Part shown: one piece after another, positions 33,311 to 41,710 of the stretch
How positions within the stretch are numbered: position 1 is the stretch's first letter
Layout of the letters: each line of letters starts with the position of its first letter
Assembly (NCBI GenBank): GCA_947449735.1
Contig: CANFTB010000006.1
Coordinates: forward strand, 1 to 64,000
Reading direction: 5' to 3'
Origin: Chthoniobacteraceae bacterium
GTDB lineage: Bacteria; Verrucomicrobiota; Verrucomicrobiia; Chthoniobacterales; Chthoniobacteraceae
DNA length: 64,000 nucleotides
Translations under genes and position numbers: made by a program
The notes under the pieces: model-generated
The model's input: only the letters and a program-made list of their open reading frames with translations
Databases searched by the model: none
Told to the model about the DNA's origin: nothing

Positions 33311-34201
33311 ATGGAACTCGACCTCACCAGTACTCCTGAGAGGACCATACTCGACTTGAGGGAGTTACAGATCCCTCATCTCCGGGTGCTGGGCCGCTAT
33401 CGCTACCTCCGTGCCCATCCCCCGCTGGCGGACCACGCCCACCCCGGGATGATGGAGATTTCGTTCCTGGCAAGGGGCACGCAAAACTACTGGATGGGTG
33501 GGGACTGCTACCGGATGACAGGTGGCGACCTTTTCGTGACGTTTCCCGACGAGCCCCACAGCACTGGTCCCGACCCGGAGCACTGCGGGTTGATGTACTG
33601 GTTCATTTTGGAGCTTCCCGAAAAACCGGAGGGGTTTCTGGGCCTGCCGGATGGCCTGGCCAGGGCCTACTGGGGGGGCTTGCGAAGCTTCGCGCACCGG
33701 CACTGCTGCGCGGGACCCGGGTTGCAGTTGATTTTGGAGCGCGTGTTTCGCGCAGCGGAAACGTCGCAGGGTCCTCTTCGCGCCGCGCGCATGCATCTGG
33801 CGCTGCTCGAGTACTTGTTTGAAATCGTGGCGCTCTCCCAGAGGGCGCCTATGCGAGCGCTTTCAGATGCCGTTTCCCAAGTGCTCGAGTACGTGGACCG
33901 GCATCTGGAAGAGAAGCTCAGTGTTGAAGTGTTAGCGCGCGAGGCCGGGCTGTCTGTTCCCAGGTTCAAGGCGCGGTTCCGCTCTGAAACGGGTTTTCCT
34001 CCGGCCGAGTTTGTCCTGCGGCGGCGGATCGAGAGGGCGAGTCAGATATTGCTCCGGGGCCGGAGTTCGGTTCTGGATGTGGCGCTCCAGGTCGGCTTTT
34101 GCAGCTCCCAGTACTTTGCCAGCGCCTTCCGCCGGATCACCGGGATGACCCCCTCGGCTTTCCGCGAGAAGCTCGGGGGAGGGCGTCCGCAGGATGTTTG
34201 A
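33311..34201 (+). CDS. AraC family transcriptional regulator
   Basis: 296 residues. The N-terminal half is a cupin-like ligand pocket (HPGMMEISFLARG, GGDLFVTFPDEPHS). The C-terminal ~100 residues carry the double helix-turn-helix of AraC proteins: LSVEVLAREAGLSVPRFKARF, then VLDVALQVGFCSSQYFASAFRRITGMTP, cited here in part (VGFCSSQYF, GMTPSAFR). It probably controls nagB and/or the oxidoreductase and DUF1080 genes that follow on the same strand after 88 bp. The effector is probably a sugar, by analogy with the family. Confidence 0.93.
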   Translation: MELDLTSTPERTILDLRELQIPHLRVLGRYRYLRAHPPLADHAHPGMMEISFLARGTQNYWMGGDCYRMTGGDLFVTFPDEPHSTGPDPEHCGLMYWFILELPEKPEGFLGLPDGLARAYWGGLRSFAHRHCCAGPGLQLILERVFRAAETSQGPLRAARMHLALLEYLFEIVALSQRAPMRALSDAVSQVLEYVDRHLEEKLSVEVLAREAGLSVPRFKARFRSETGFPPAEFVLRRRIERASQILLRGRSSVLDVALQVGFCSSQYFASAFRRITGMTPSAFREKLGGGRPQDV

Positions 34202-34289
34202 ATCTGTATCGCGATATCCCAAGGAACGACAGGCGGCTCTTCTTGCTCCATTGTTACGACCCCCTCTAGTCTAACGTCTTCTCAAACTT

Positions 34290-35576
34290 ATGAACACCAC
34301 CCCCTCGGACTTTTCCCGTCGCGACTTCCTGAAAGCCTCTTCTGTGGCCGCTGGTACACTCGCATTTCCCTCGGTTTCAAGCGCCCAGCACAGGGCGGAC
34401 CGCATCAAGATCGGCTTGGTTGGCTGCGGAGGACGCGGTTCCGGCGCCGCCAACAACGCCCTTGAGGCCGATCCGGGCGTGCAACTGGTCGCCATGGCGG
34501 ATGTTTTTCCGGAGAGGCTCGAGGCCAGCCTGAACGGGCTCAGCGCGAAATACGCCGGCACCCCGGGGCGCATCGACGTGCCGAAGGAGCGCCAGTTCAC
34601 CGGGCTCGACGCTTACAAGCAGATGATGCAGACGGACATCGACGTCGTCCTCCTTGCGGCGCCCCCCGGATTCCGGCCGCTGCATTTCGCCGCTGCGGTG
34701 GAGGCGGGAAAGCACATTTTTTGCGAAAAGCCGATGGGCACCGACGCCGTGCACGCGCGGAGTCTTTTGGAGTCCGCGCGCCAGGCTAAGCAGAAGAAGC
34801 TCAGTGTCGTGGCTGGGTTCTGCTGGCGCTACAGCAATCGGCGGTCTTTGTTCGAGAAGATCCACGGTGGAGCAATCGGCGAGGTAAGAAGCCTTTACCA
34901 CACCTATCTGACGGGCCCTGTGAAGCCGATGCCCGCCGCTGAAACACGCAGGGAAGGGATGAGCGACGTCGAGTGGCAGCTGCGCAACTGGATGAACTTT
35001 GTGTGGCTTTCCGGAGACGGCCTGGTCGAGCAGGCCTGCCACAGCGTGGACAAGATGCTCTGGGCGATGAAGGACGTCGCCCCGCTGCGCTGCACGGCCA
35101 ACGGAGGGCGGCAGGTGCCGAACCCCGGCGGAAACATTTTCGATCACGTGACTGTGCACTATGAATGGGCGAACGGCGTGCGCGGAATCATGGCGCAGCG
35201 CCAGATCGGCGGTTGTTACAACGACAACAGCGACTACGTCACCGGGGAGAAGGGGATTGCAACGACCAAGGGCGGGCTGAGCATTAGCGGCGAGACGCCC
35301 TGGAAGTACGACGGGCCGAACTTTGAAATGTACGTGCACGAGCACAAGGAGTTGTACGCATCGGTGCGGAGCGGCGCGGCGCACAACGACGGGGAATGGA
35401 TGTGCCAGAGCACGCTGGTCGCGATCATGGGCCGCATGGCCGCCGCCACCGGCCAGGAAGTGACCTGGGAGCACATGCTCAAGTCCCAGGACAATATCTT
35501 CCCGTCCACCCTGCGCATGGACATGGATTTGCCCGTGGCCCCCATGGGGTCGCCCGGAAAGACCAAGCTGGTTTAA
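34290..35576 (+). CDS. Tat-exported Gfo/Idh/MocA oxidoreductase (1)
   Basis: 428 residues. The twin-arginine signal SRRDFLKASS at residues 9-18 sends the folded, NAD(P)-loaded protein to the periplasm. A Rossmann motif GLVGCGGRGSG lies at about 43-53, the catalytic E-K-P occurs in FCEKPMG, and QACHSVDKMLW carries the conserved His/Asp of the C-terminal domain. Members oxidise or reduce sugar hydroxyl/keto groups. Only 27 bp separate it from the DUF1080 gene, so they are probably co-transcribed, which fits formation of a 3-keto sugar that the DUF1080 protein then cleaves. Confidence 0.93.
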   Translation: MNTTPSDFSRRDFLKASSVAAGTLAFPSVSSAQHRADRIKIGLVGCGGRGSGAANNALEADPGVQLVAMADVFPERLEASLNGLSAKYAGTPGRIDVPKERQFTGLDAYKQMMQTDIDVVLLAAPPGFRPLHFAAAVEAGKHIFCEKPMGTDAVHARSLLESARQAKQKKLSVVAGFCWRYSNRRSLFEKIHGGAIGEVRSLYHTYLTGPVKPMPAAETRREGMSDVEWQLRNWMNFVWLSGDGLVEQACHSVDKMLWAMKDVAPLRCTANGGRQVPNPGGNIFDHVTVHYEWANGVRGIMAQRQIGGCYNDNSDYVTGEKGIATTKGGLSISGETPWKYDGPNFEMYVHEHKELYASVRSGAAHNDGEWMCQSTLVAIMGRMAAATGQEVTWEHMLKSQDNIFPSTLRMDMDLPVAPMGSPGKTKLV

Positions 35577-35603
35577 ACGATTCAGCCAAACGCTTCCCCC
35601 CCG

Positions 35604-36938
35604 ATGAAGACTTTCCACGTCTCTTTGTTGTCCCTGGTGATGGGACTGCTGTCCCTGCACGCCGCGCCTCCTCCACCTCCGGGGTTTGTTTCGCTATTTA
35701 ACGGAACGGATTTCGAGGGCTGGCGCGGGGGCTCGACGTTCGACCACAGGGCGCTGCTTGAAATGCCCGAGGCAGATCGGGTTGCCAAAATAGCCAAGTG
35801 GAATGAAGACCTGGGCGGACACTGGGCCGTGCAGGGAGACGAGATCGTCAACGACGGCAAGGGAAGCTACCTGACGACGCTGAAGGACTTCGAGGACTTC
35901 GAGCTGCTTTTGGAATACAAGACGGTTCCGAAAGCAGACTCGGGCGTCTATCTGCGGGGCGTGCCCCAGGTGCAAATCTGGGACCCCACGGATCCCGACG
36001 GCGGAAAGCTCGGGCGCGCGATGGGTTCGGGCGGTCTGTGGAACAACCCCCCGGGTTCGCCCGGCAAGGATCCGCTGGTGCTCGCGGACAAGCCATTTGG
36101 AGAGTGGAACCGGCTGCGTGTGGTGATGGTGGGTTCGCGGGTGTCGGTGTGGCTCAACGGAAAGATGACGGTAGACCACGCCATCCTCGAGAATTACTAC
36201 GACCGGAACTCGAAGGATCCGGCGATTAAAGCCAATCCGCGCCCTATTCCGCGCAAGGGGCCGGTCCAGTTGCAAACCCACGGTGCCGAGATCCGTTGGA
36301 AAAATATCTTCCTCAAGGAAATTGGGAGTGAGGAGGCGAATCGCATTCTTTCGGCCCACGGCGAGGGGCCGGGGTGGAAGCCCATTTTCAACGGCTCGGA
36401 CCTGACGGGGTGGAAAGGTCCTGTGGACCAGTACGAGGTCGTGGACGGGGCGATCTACTGCAAGCAAGGGAAGGGCGGAACATTGCACACGGTCGACGAG
36501 TTTTCTGATTTCAAGGTGCGGGCGGAGTTCAAGCTGCCGCCGGGGGGGAACAACGGCTTCGCCATCCGGTATCCCGGGACGGGCAACACCGCCTACGTCG
36601 GAATGTGCGAGTTGCAGGTGCTGGACGATTCGGCCGAGAAATACGCGAAGCTGGATCCGAGGCAGTACCACGGCTCGGTTTATGGAATCGTCGCGGCGCA
36701 CCGCGGTTATCAGAGACCCGTCGGGGAATGGAATTTTGAAGAGGTCACCATAGAGGGTTCTCGGATCAGGGTGGAGCTGAATGGAACGGTGATCTTGGAC
36801 GCCGACGTTTCGCAGGTGACGGAGTACATGGCCAACTCGCCCCATCCGGGCAAGGAGCGGACGAGCGGACACTTTGGGTTCGCCGGGCACAACGACCCGG
36901 TGGGCTTCCGCGCCCTCAGAGTGTTGTCCTTGAAATAG
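35604..36938 (+). CDS. Secreted two-domain DUF1080 (3-keto-glycoside hydrolase/lyase-like) protein
   Basis: 444 residues with a signal peptide at about 1-22 ending in SLHAAP. Two DUF1080 (PF06439) domains are seen. The first, about 28-235, begins FVSLFNGTDFEGW; the second, about 250-444, begins KPIFNGSDLTGW. Each has the lectin-like motif series (YTI/EYKT, G(V/F)(Y/A)(L/I)R, PAGEWN/PVGEWN-like, and H.G.EI.F/HFGFAGH). Some family members cleave 3-keto-glycosides. Placed between two exported oxidoreductases, it likely acts on oxidised disaccharides or glycosides in the periplasm. Which of its domains is catalytic is not clear. Confidence 0.9.
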   Translation: MKTFHVSLLSLVMGLLSLHAAPPPPPGFVSLFNGTDFEGWRGGSTFDHRALLEMPEADRVAKIAKWNEDLGGHWAVQGDEIVNDGKGSYLTTLKDFEDFELLLEYKTVPKADSGVYLRGVPQVQIWDPTDPDGGKLGRAMGSGGLWNNPPGSPGKDPLVLADKPFGEWNRLRVVMVGSRVSVWLNGKMTVDHAILENYYDRNSKDPAIKANPRPIPRKGPVQLQTHGAEIRWKNIFLKEIGSEEANRILSAHGEGPGWKPIFNGSDLTGWKGPVDQYEVVDGAIYCKQGKGGTLHTVDEFSDFKVRAEFKLPPGGNNGFAIRYPGTGNTAYVGMCELQVLDDSAEKYAKLDPRQYHGSVYGIVAAHRGYQRPVGEWNFEEVTIEGSRIRVELNGTVILDADVSQVTEYMANSPHPGKERTSGHFGFAGHNDPVGFRALRVLSLK

Positions 36939-36977
36939 GCATCCGTCGGTTCCTGTGCTATTTTGATTTAGCGCGAG

Positions 36978-36995
36978 GCGGGGACCTTGTCCCGC
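36978..36995 (+). terminator. GC-rich stem-loop after the DUF1080 gene
   Basis: GCGGG at 36978-36982 pairs with CCCGC at 36991-36995, with a bulged G and an inner AC/GT pair around a 3-nt loop. No T-run follows. It may weaken read-through into the next oxidoreductase gene, or be incidental. Confidence 0.22.
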
Positions 36996-37014
36996 ACTTG
37001 CATGCTTTGCCGCT

Positions 37015-38352
37015 ATGAAAACATTAACTTCACGTCGCAGTTTCCTGCGTTCTTTGGGGACGGCCGGCTTGGTGGCCCCTGCGTTTGTAAGGAATTTGAT
37101 CTCCGCACCGCCCTCCAGCAAGGTGCGTCTCGCTTCGTTTGGCGCCAACGGGATGGCTTGGTCGGACTTGAATGCGCATTTGGCCCATCCCTCCATTGAA
37201 CTGGTGACTGTTGCCGAGGTGGATTTGGACAGGCTGGGCAAACTGACCCAGCGGTTTCCTGACAACACGGTGCGCGTGTATCAGGACTGGCGGCGATTGC
37301 TGGAGAACGAGGCCAAGAACATCGACGCGGTGACGGTCGGCACGCCGGACCATATGCACGCGCCGATCGGTTTGTCGGCCATGGAACTGGGGCTGCACGC
37401 TTACGTGCAAAAGCCGTTGGCGCATGACGTTTTTGAGGTGCGCAAGATGTCCGCGCTTGCGAGGGAAAAGAAGCTGCATACGCAGATGGGGATCCAAATT
37501 CACTCCTCCGGGCAGTACCGGACGGCGGTTCAGTTGATTCAGTCGGGTGTGATCGGGAAGATCCGGGAGGTCCATACTTGGAGCAGCAAGAAGTGGGGGG
37601 ACTCGGCTCCCGCCCCGTCGGAGGCGCATCCCGTTCCGAGCGGCCTGGACTGGGACAACTGGCTCGGCGTGGTGGATGAGCGGCCTTTTGTCAAAGGCGC
37701 CTATCACCCAGGGAACTGGCGCAAACGTCTGGATTTCGGCACGGGTACGTTCGGAGACATGGGGTGCCATATTTACGATCCGGTCGTGGACGCCTTGAAA
37801 CTGGGTTCGCCCCTGAGTGTCCGAAGCGAGGGGCCGGCGCCCAACGAGTGGAGCTGGGCGGTCAACGCGGTGATCCACTATGTGTTTCCCGGCACCGAGT
37901 TCTGCGAGTCCAAGACGGTCAAGGTCACCTGGTACGACGGCGATGCCAGACCCCCCGAGGACGTGAAGGCTTTGCTGGAGGGGCAGCCGCTTCCCGAGCA
38001 GGGGTCGGTGTTCATTGGCACCAAGGGCCGGATGGTCCTGCCGCACATAGACTGGCCGAAGTTTTTCCCGTCCGCAGATTTTAAGGATTTCCAGTACCAG
38101 AGGGTGGAGGCGGGGAATCACTACGCCCAGTTTGTGGACGCTATACTTGGTGGGCCAGCAACGTCGGCGAATTTTGACTACTCGGGCATTCTGACCGAAA
38201 CGGTGCTGCTCGGCGGATTGGCGACTTTCCATCCGAACACCACGCTGGAGTGGGATGCGCAAAAGATGCGGTTCAAAAACCTGCCTGATGCGAACGAGAG
38301 GGTGCGGCGCCGCTATCGCAAGGGGTGGGAGGTTGCCTCGATGGACGTTTGA
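37015..38352 (+). CDS. Tat-exported Gfo/Idh/MocA oxidoreductase (2)
   Basis: 445 residues with the Tat signal SRRSFLRSLG at residues 6-15. The first Rossmann loop is weak (SFGANGMAWSDL instead of G-x-G-x-x-G). The usual E-K-P is Q-K-P in AYVQKPLAHD, where the catalytic lysine remains. The C-terminal domain has GDMGCHIYDPVVDAL with the conserved D-x-G-x-H-x-x-D pattern. It lies 76 bp after the DUF1080 gene on the same strand. It could supply the second oxidation or reduction step of a 3-keto-sugar route. Substrate unknown. Confidence 0.9.
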   Translation: MKTLTSRRSFLRSLGTAGLVAPAFVRNLISAPPSSKVRLASFGANGMAWSDLNAHLAHPSIELVTVAEVDLDRLGKLTQRFPDNTVRVYQDWRRLLENEAKNIDAVTVGTPDHMHAPIGLSAMELGLHAYVQKPLAHDVFEVRKMSALAREKKLHTQMGIQIHSSGQYRTAVQLIQSGVIGKIREVHTWSSKKWGDSAPAPSEAHPVPSGLDWDNWLGVVDERPFVKGAYHPGNWRKRLDFGTGTFGDMGCHIYDPVVDALKLGSPLSVRSEGPAPNEWSWAVNAVIHYVFPGTEFCESKTVKVTWYDGDARPPEDVKALLEGQPLPEQGSVFIGTKGRMVLPHIDWPKFFPSADFKDFQYQRVEAGNHYAQFVDAILGGPATSANFDYSGILTETVLLGGLATFHPNTTLEWDAQKMRFKNLPDANERVRRRYRKGWEVASMDV

Positions 38353-38362
38353 TTTATAAAAG

Positions 38363-38395
38363 CCGACTTGTTGCGGGTTACGATCCCGCCGTCGG
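38363..38395 (+). terminator. Compound stem-loop after oxidoreductase (2)
   Basis: Outer arms CCGAC (38363-38367) and GTCGG (38391-38395) enclose inner arms GCGGG (38373-38377) and CCCGC (38385-38389). It starts 10 bp after the stop codon. There is no T-run directly behind it, so a Rho-independent role is uncertain. Confidence 0.35.
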
Positions 38396-38618
38396 AGGCA
38401 ATGTAAAGGACTGGACGGTTCCGCAGGTGCTTTAAAAAAACAAATATTCTCGAACCTATCTGATGATGGGATTTGTATCGGCAAAAGCGCGCGAGGCTTA
38501 ACCTTCTGCTGTGGGTTTAATCATTCGACCGGCTGGGGGACGCAGGTTTTGGAAGGAAGCCTGCAGGCGAAACTTCCTCCATGGGTAGTCGAATCGGAAG
38601 CGTTTGCCAAAAGGTCGC

Positions 38619-38647
38619 TTGACGCCGAGGGGGGCGAAGTTTGAAAT
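38619..38647 (+). promoter_or_regulatory. Possible sigma-70 promoter of bamA
   Basis: TTGACG at 38619-38624 (5 of 6 to the -35 consensus), a 17-bp spacer, and TGAAAT at 38642-38647 (4 of 6 to the -10 consensus). Transcription would begin near 38654 and leave a leader of about 48 nt before the bamA ATG. Confidence 0.35.
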
Positions 38648-38701
38648 ACAGGTTCCTGTGTCCGCTTCAACTTATGATTTGGCCGCCGGTAGATTGCTCT
38701 T

Positions 38702-41038
38702 ATGAATTATCGCATTGTTCCCTCCCTTCTGTGTGTGGTGGCTGCTACTCCTGTCGTATCTGCGGTTGCCTTGGCTCAGAACAAGGCCCCGAATGTGGTT
38801 GAGATTGAGGTTCAGTACGCAGGGCCTGCCACGGTTGCTAAGGAACGCCTGCTTGCAAACATGCGGACTCGGGTCGGACAGCCCTACTCGGAGCAGGTGG
38901 TCGAAGAAGATGTGAGGAACCTGTACGCTACTGGAAATGTGGTGAATGTGCGTATATTCGGTGAGGCTAAGGGCGATGGCGTCAAGGTGATCGTGGTGCT
39001 TCAGGCGAAGGCGCGTGTCACGGCCGTGGACATCGTGGGCGTGCAAGAGTTTAAGATTAGCAGGATACGCGAAAAGATCTCGGTCAAGCCCGGGGACTCC
39101 TCAAGCGAGGCCGCGATGGAGGCGGACCGCCAGAAGATTTTGGAGTACTACGCTTCCAAGGGCTTTTCGGATATCGCTGTAAACTACAAGCTGGACGTCA
39201 ACGACAAGATCGGCACTGCCCGTGTGGTTTATGAGGTTCAGGAGGGCAAAAAGACCGCGATCAAGACGGTGCGCTTCGAAGGGAATTCGCAGATCAGTTC
39301 CAAGGAACTTTCCGCGGTTGTCAAAACCCGGAAGTACCGTCCCGTTTTGAGTCCGATTTTGAAGACCGGCCGCGTTGTGCAGGAACAGTTGGGTGACGAC
39401 GTGGCTGCCATTCGTGAGTTTTATCAGAACAAAGGGTTTTCGGATGTTCAGGTCGCCGAGCCTCAAATCAACAGGCTCAATGGGAAGGTGGAGGTGGTCT
39501 TCAGAGTTTCTGAAGGCGCTCCTTACAAGGTGGGGAGAATTTCCTACCGCGGGGCGAAGCTTTTCGCCCAGGACCAAATCGACCGGGTCACCAAGCTGCG
39601 CTCCGGAGACGTTTACTCTCCGAAGGCGGTTCAGGCTGACATCAAGGCCCTGCAGGATCTTTACGGGGCGAAGGGTTATGTTGATTTCCAGGCGGGAGCG
39701 CGATCGACTCCGGGAGGTAACCAGGCGACGGATATCTCTTACACCATGGAAGAGGGCGGACCGGCTCGTGTGGGTAGGATAAGCATCACCGGAAACACAC
39801 GAACCAAGGACAAGGTGGTTCGCCGTGAACTGGCCCTCGAGCCCGGCGAAGTTTTTAACACAGTGCGGATGGAGGCAAGCAAGCAGAGGTTGAACAACCT
39901 CAATTACTTCTCTAAGGTGGATCTCTATCCTGCGGAGTCTGGAAATCCCGAGGAGAGAGACCTGAAGGTAGTCTTGGAGGAGAAGCGGACGGGGTCGCTC
40001 AATTTTGGGGCCGGCTTTTCCTCTGTCGACAGTCTGCTGGGATTTGTTGAGTTGACGCAGAGCAATTTTGACGCGACCCGCTGGCCCAACTTTACGGGCG
40101 GGGGGGAGAAATTCCGAACCCGCGTTCAGTACGGTGCGAAGCGCCAGGACGCGACGATCTCCCTCACAGAGCCCTATTTCTTGGACAGGAAGCTGTCCCT
40201 CGGCGGGGAGTTATTTTACCACGACGCTTCTTACGTTTCGAGCCTCTATTCCGAACAGCGCGCCGGTTTTGAGCTGGTCTCCCGCAAGCCCTTGACGGAG
40301 TTTTCCTTCGGTCGTTTGGGTTATCGTATTGAACAGGTGAATGTGCACAGCGTTGACAGCAGCGCCCCTGCTGCCGTCCTGGAGTTGAAGCAGCGCGGGG
40401 CCCAGTTGAAAAGTCAGGTGTTTACAGGAATCACCTACGATACGAGGGATTCCCTCTTTTTGACCCGCAAGGGAGAGCGTCTTGATTTTTCAACCTTCGT
40501 GACGGGAGGGCCTCTTGGTGGTGATATTCAAATTTACGGATGGAATGCTGAGGCTTCGAAGTATTTGAAGTTCAAGTGGGATACGATCCTGACGCTGAAT
40601 GCGCAGGCGGGTGTGGTGGAGGGGTGGGGTTCCACCAACTCCAAATTTGGAGATGTTCCGTTGTATGACCGGATGTTTCTTGGCGGCTCTAATGATTTGC
40701 GAGGGTTCCGGTTTCGTCACGTGGGGGGGAAGGGCAACGTGAAGGACGCGCTTTCGGGTGAGCCGCTGGGGGGGAAGACGATTGCACGTGCCACTGCGGA
40801 GTACACGATGCCGATTATCGACAAGGTGCGGGGTGCGTTTTTTTACGACGCAGGGTTTGTGAACGCAGAAGCGTACGACTTTTCGTACGGGAAGTACAAT
40901 TCGGATGCCGGTATCGGGCTTCGGCTGGACCTGCCTATCGGTCCTGTTCGGATTGACTATGCGGTGCCAACCAAGAAGGACACGGACCTGTCCTCCAGCA
41001 GAGGGAGATTTAATTTTAACGTTGGTTATCAATTTTGA
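38702..41038 (+). CDS. bamA: Outer membrane protein assembly factor BamA (Omp85)
   Basis: 778 residues. BamA folds and inserts beta-barrel proteins into the outer membrane. Seen: a signal peptide (1-26, ending ALAQ), about five POTRA domains (about 30-420, with repeated GN(S/T) and F(Y/S)(Q/S)NKGF patterns), then a C-terminal barrel with LTEPYFLDRKLSLGGE, TYDTRDS, the conserved lid motif GGSNDLRGF near residue 665, and a final aromatic residue (VGYQF) as the barrel signal. It heads the cluster bamA-ompH-lpxD, the same order as in Proteobacteria. A possible promoter lies about 50-80 bp upstream. Confidence 0.95.
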   Translation: MNYRIVPSLLCVVAATPVVSAVALAQNKAPNVVEIEVQYAGPATVAKERLLANMRTRVGQPYSEQVVEEDVRNLYATGNVVNVRIFGEAKGDGVKVIVVLQAKARVTAVDIVGVQEFKISRIREKISVKPGDSSSEAAMEADRQKILEYYASKGFSDIAVNYKLDVNDKIGTARVVYEVQEGKKTAIKTVRFEGNSQISSKELSAVVKTRKYRPVLSPILKTGRVVQEQLGDDVAAIREFYQNKGFSDVQVAEPQINRLNGKVEVVFRVSEGAPYKVGRISYRGAKLFAQDQIDRVTKLRSGDVYSPKAVQADIKALQDLYGAKGYVDFQAGARSTPGGNQATDISYTMEEGGPARVGRISITGNTRTKDKVVRRELALEPGEVFNTVRMEASKQRLNNLNYFSKVDLYPAESGNPEERDLKVVLEEKRTGSLNFGAGFSSVDSLLGFVELTQSNFDATRWPNFTGGGEKFRTRVQYGAKRQDATISLTEPYFLDRKLSLGGELFYHDASYVSSLYSEQRAGFELVSRKPLTEFSFGRLGYRIEQVNVHSVDSSAPAAVLELKQRGAQLKSQVFTGITYDTRDSLFLTRKGERLDFSTFVTGGPLGGDIQIYGWNAEASKYLKFKWDTILTLNAQAGVVEGWGSTNSKFGDVPLYDRMFLGGSNDLRGFRFRHVGGKGNVKDALSGEPLGGKTIARATAEYTMPIIDKVRGAFFYDAGFVNAEAYDFSYGKYNSDAGIGLRLDLPIGPVRIDYAVPTKKDTDLSSSRGRFNFNVGYQF

Positions 41039-41116
41039 GTAGCGAAGGACAAATTTTTTGATCAAGTATTAGCATCGCTTGGGATAATTCCCGTAGCACC
41101 CCTTAGAAAACAACAC

Positions 41117-41701
41117 ATGAAACTAAATCGTATCGTAGCCGTCCTCGCAGTATCCTTCGGAGCCTCCATCGCAGCCGTTTCGGCTCAAGCGGCGGATCTC
41201 AAAGTAGGCCTGATCGACATGAAGCTGGTGTTCGACAGCTATTACAAGACCAAGGATGCCGAGGCCAAGATCAACGACGCCAGAACGCAGGCGAAGAAGG
41301 AATTGGACGACCGTCTCGACACCTTTAACAAAGCGCAGGAGCAGGCTCGTAAATTGAACGATGAAGCCGGCAAGGCTGAGCTTTCCGAAAAAGCCAAGGG
41401 CGAAAAGACCAAGGCGCTGAATGAGAAGCTCCAGGAGCTAGGAGTCATGCAGCGTGAAGTTCAGGAATTCCAGCAGACGCGCGAACGCCAGCTTTCGGAG
41501 CAGTCCGTTCGTTCCCGCAATGGACTCGTTGAAGAAATCAACAAGGTCGTGGCAGACATCGTAAAGGGTGGAGGATACGACCTGGTGTTCGACAAGTCCG
41601 GTCAGAGCCTCAACCAGGTGAACGTCATCCAGCACTCGAAGGAGTCCTTTGACTTCACTGCTGACGTTGTCTCGAAGTTGAACGCAGAAAAGAAGAAGTA
41701 A
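41117..41701 (+). CDS. skp: OmpH/Skp family periplasmic chaperone
   Basis: 194 residues: a signal peptide at 1-25 (ending VSAQAA), a short beta segment (LKVGLIDMKLVFDSY) and a long lysine/glutamate-rich coiled coil from about residue 45 to 150, then a return strand (YDLVFDKSGQSLNQV). This is the jellyfish-like Skp layout. Skp trimers carry unfolded outer-membrane proteins to BamA. The gene starts 78 bp after bamA and is followed 9 bp later by lpxD, so the three are probably expressed together. Confidence 0.9.
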   Translation: MKLNRIVAVLAVSFGASIAAVSAQAADLKVGLIDMKLVFDSYYKTKDAEAKINDARTQAKKELDDRLDTFNKAQEQARKLNDEAGKAELSEKAKGEKTKALNEKLQELGVMQREVQEFQQTRERQLSEQSVRSRNGLVEEINKVVADIVKGGGYDLVFDKSGQSLNQVNVIQHSKESFDFTADVVSKLNAEKKK

Positions 41702-41710
41702 ATTCTGCGG

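Larger units (their letters stand above)
38353..38701 (+). other. Intergenic region before bamA
   Basis: 349 bp without a credible gene. It holds a compound stem-loop right after the oxidoreductase (38363-38395), an A-rich stretch near 38434-38445, an inverted repeat centred on GCCTGCAGGC near 38560, and a possible sigma-70 promoter at 38619-38647. No tRNA or known riboswitch was recognised. Confidence 0.6.

Noticed and set aside
35694-37268. 524-codon minus-strand frame opposite DUF1080 (and 37030-38484, 34377-35660)
   Set aside because: High GC makes long antisense frames; each lies wholly over a clearly recognised gene on the plus strand, and the translations are His/Arg/Pro-rich.
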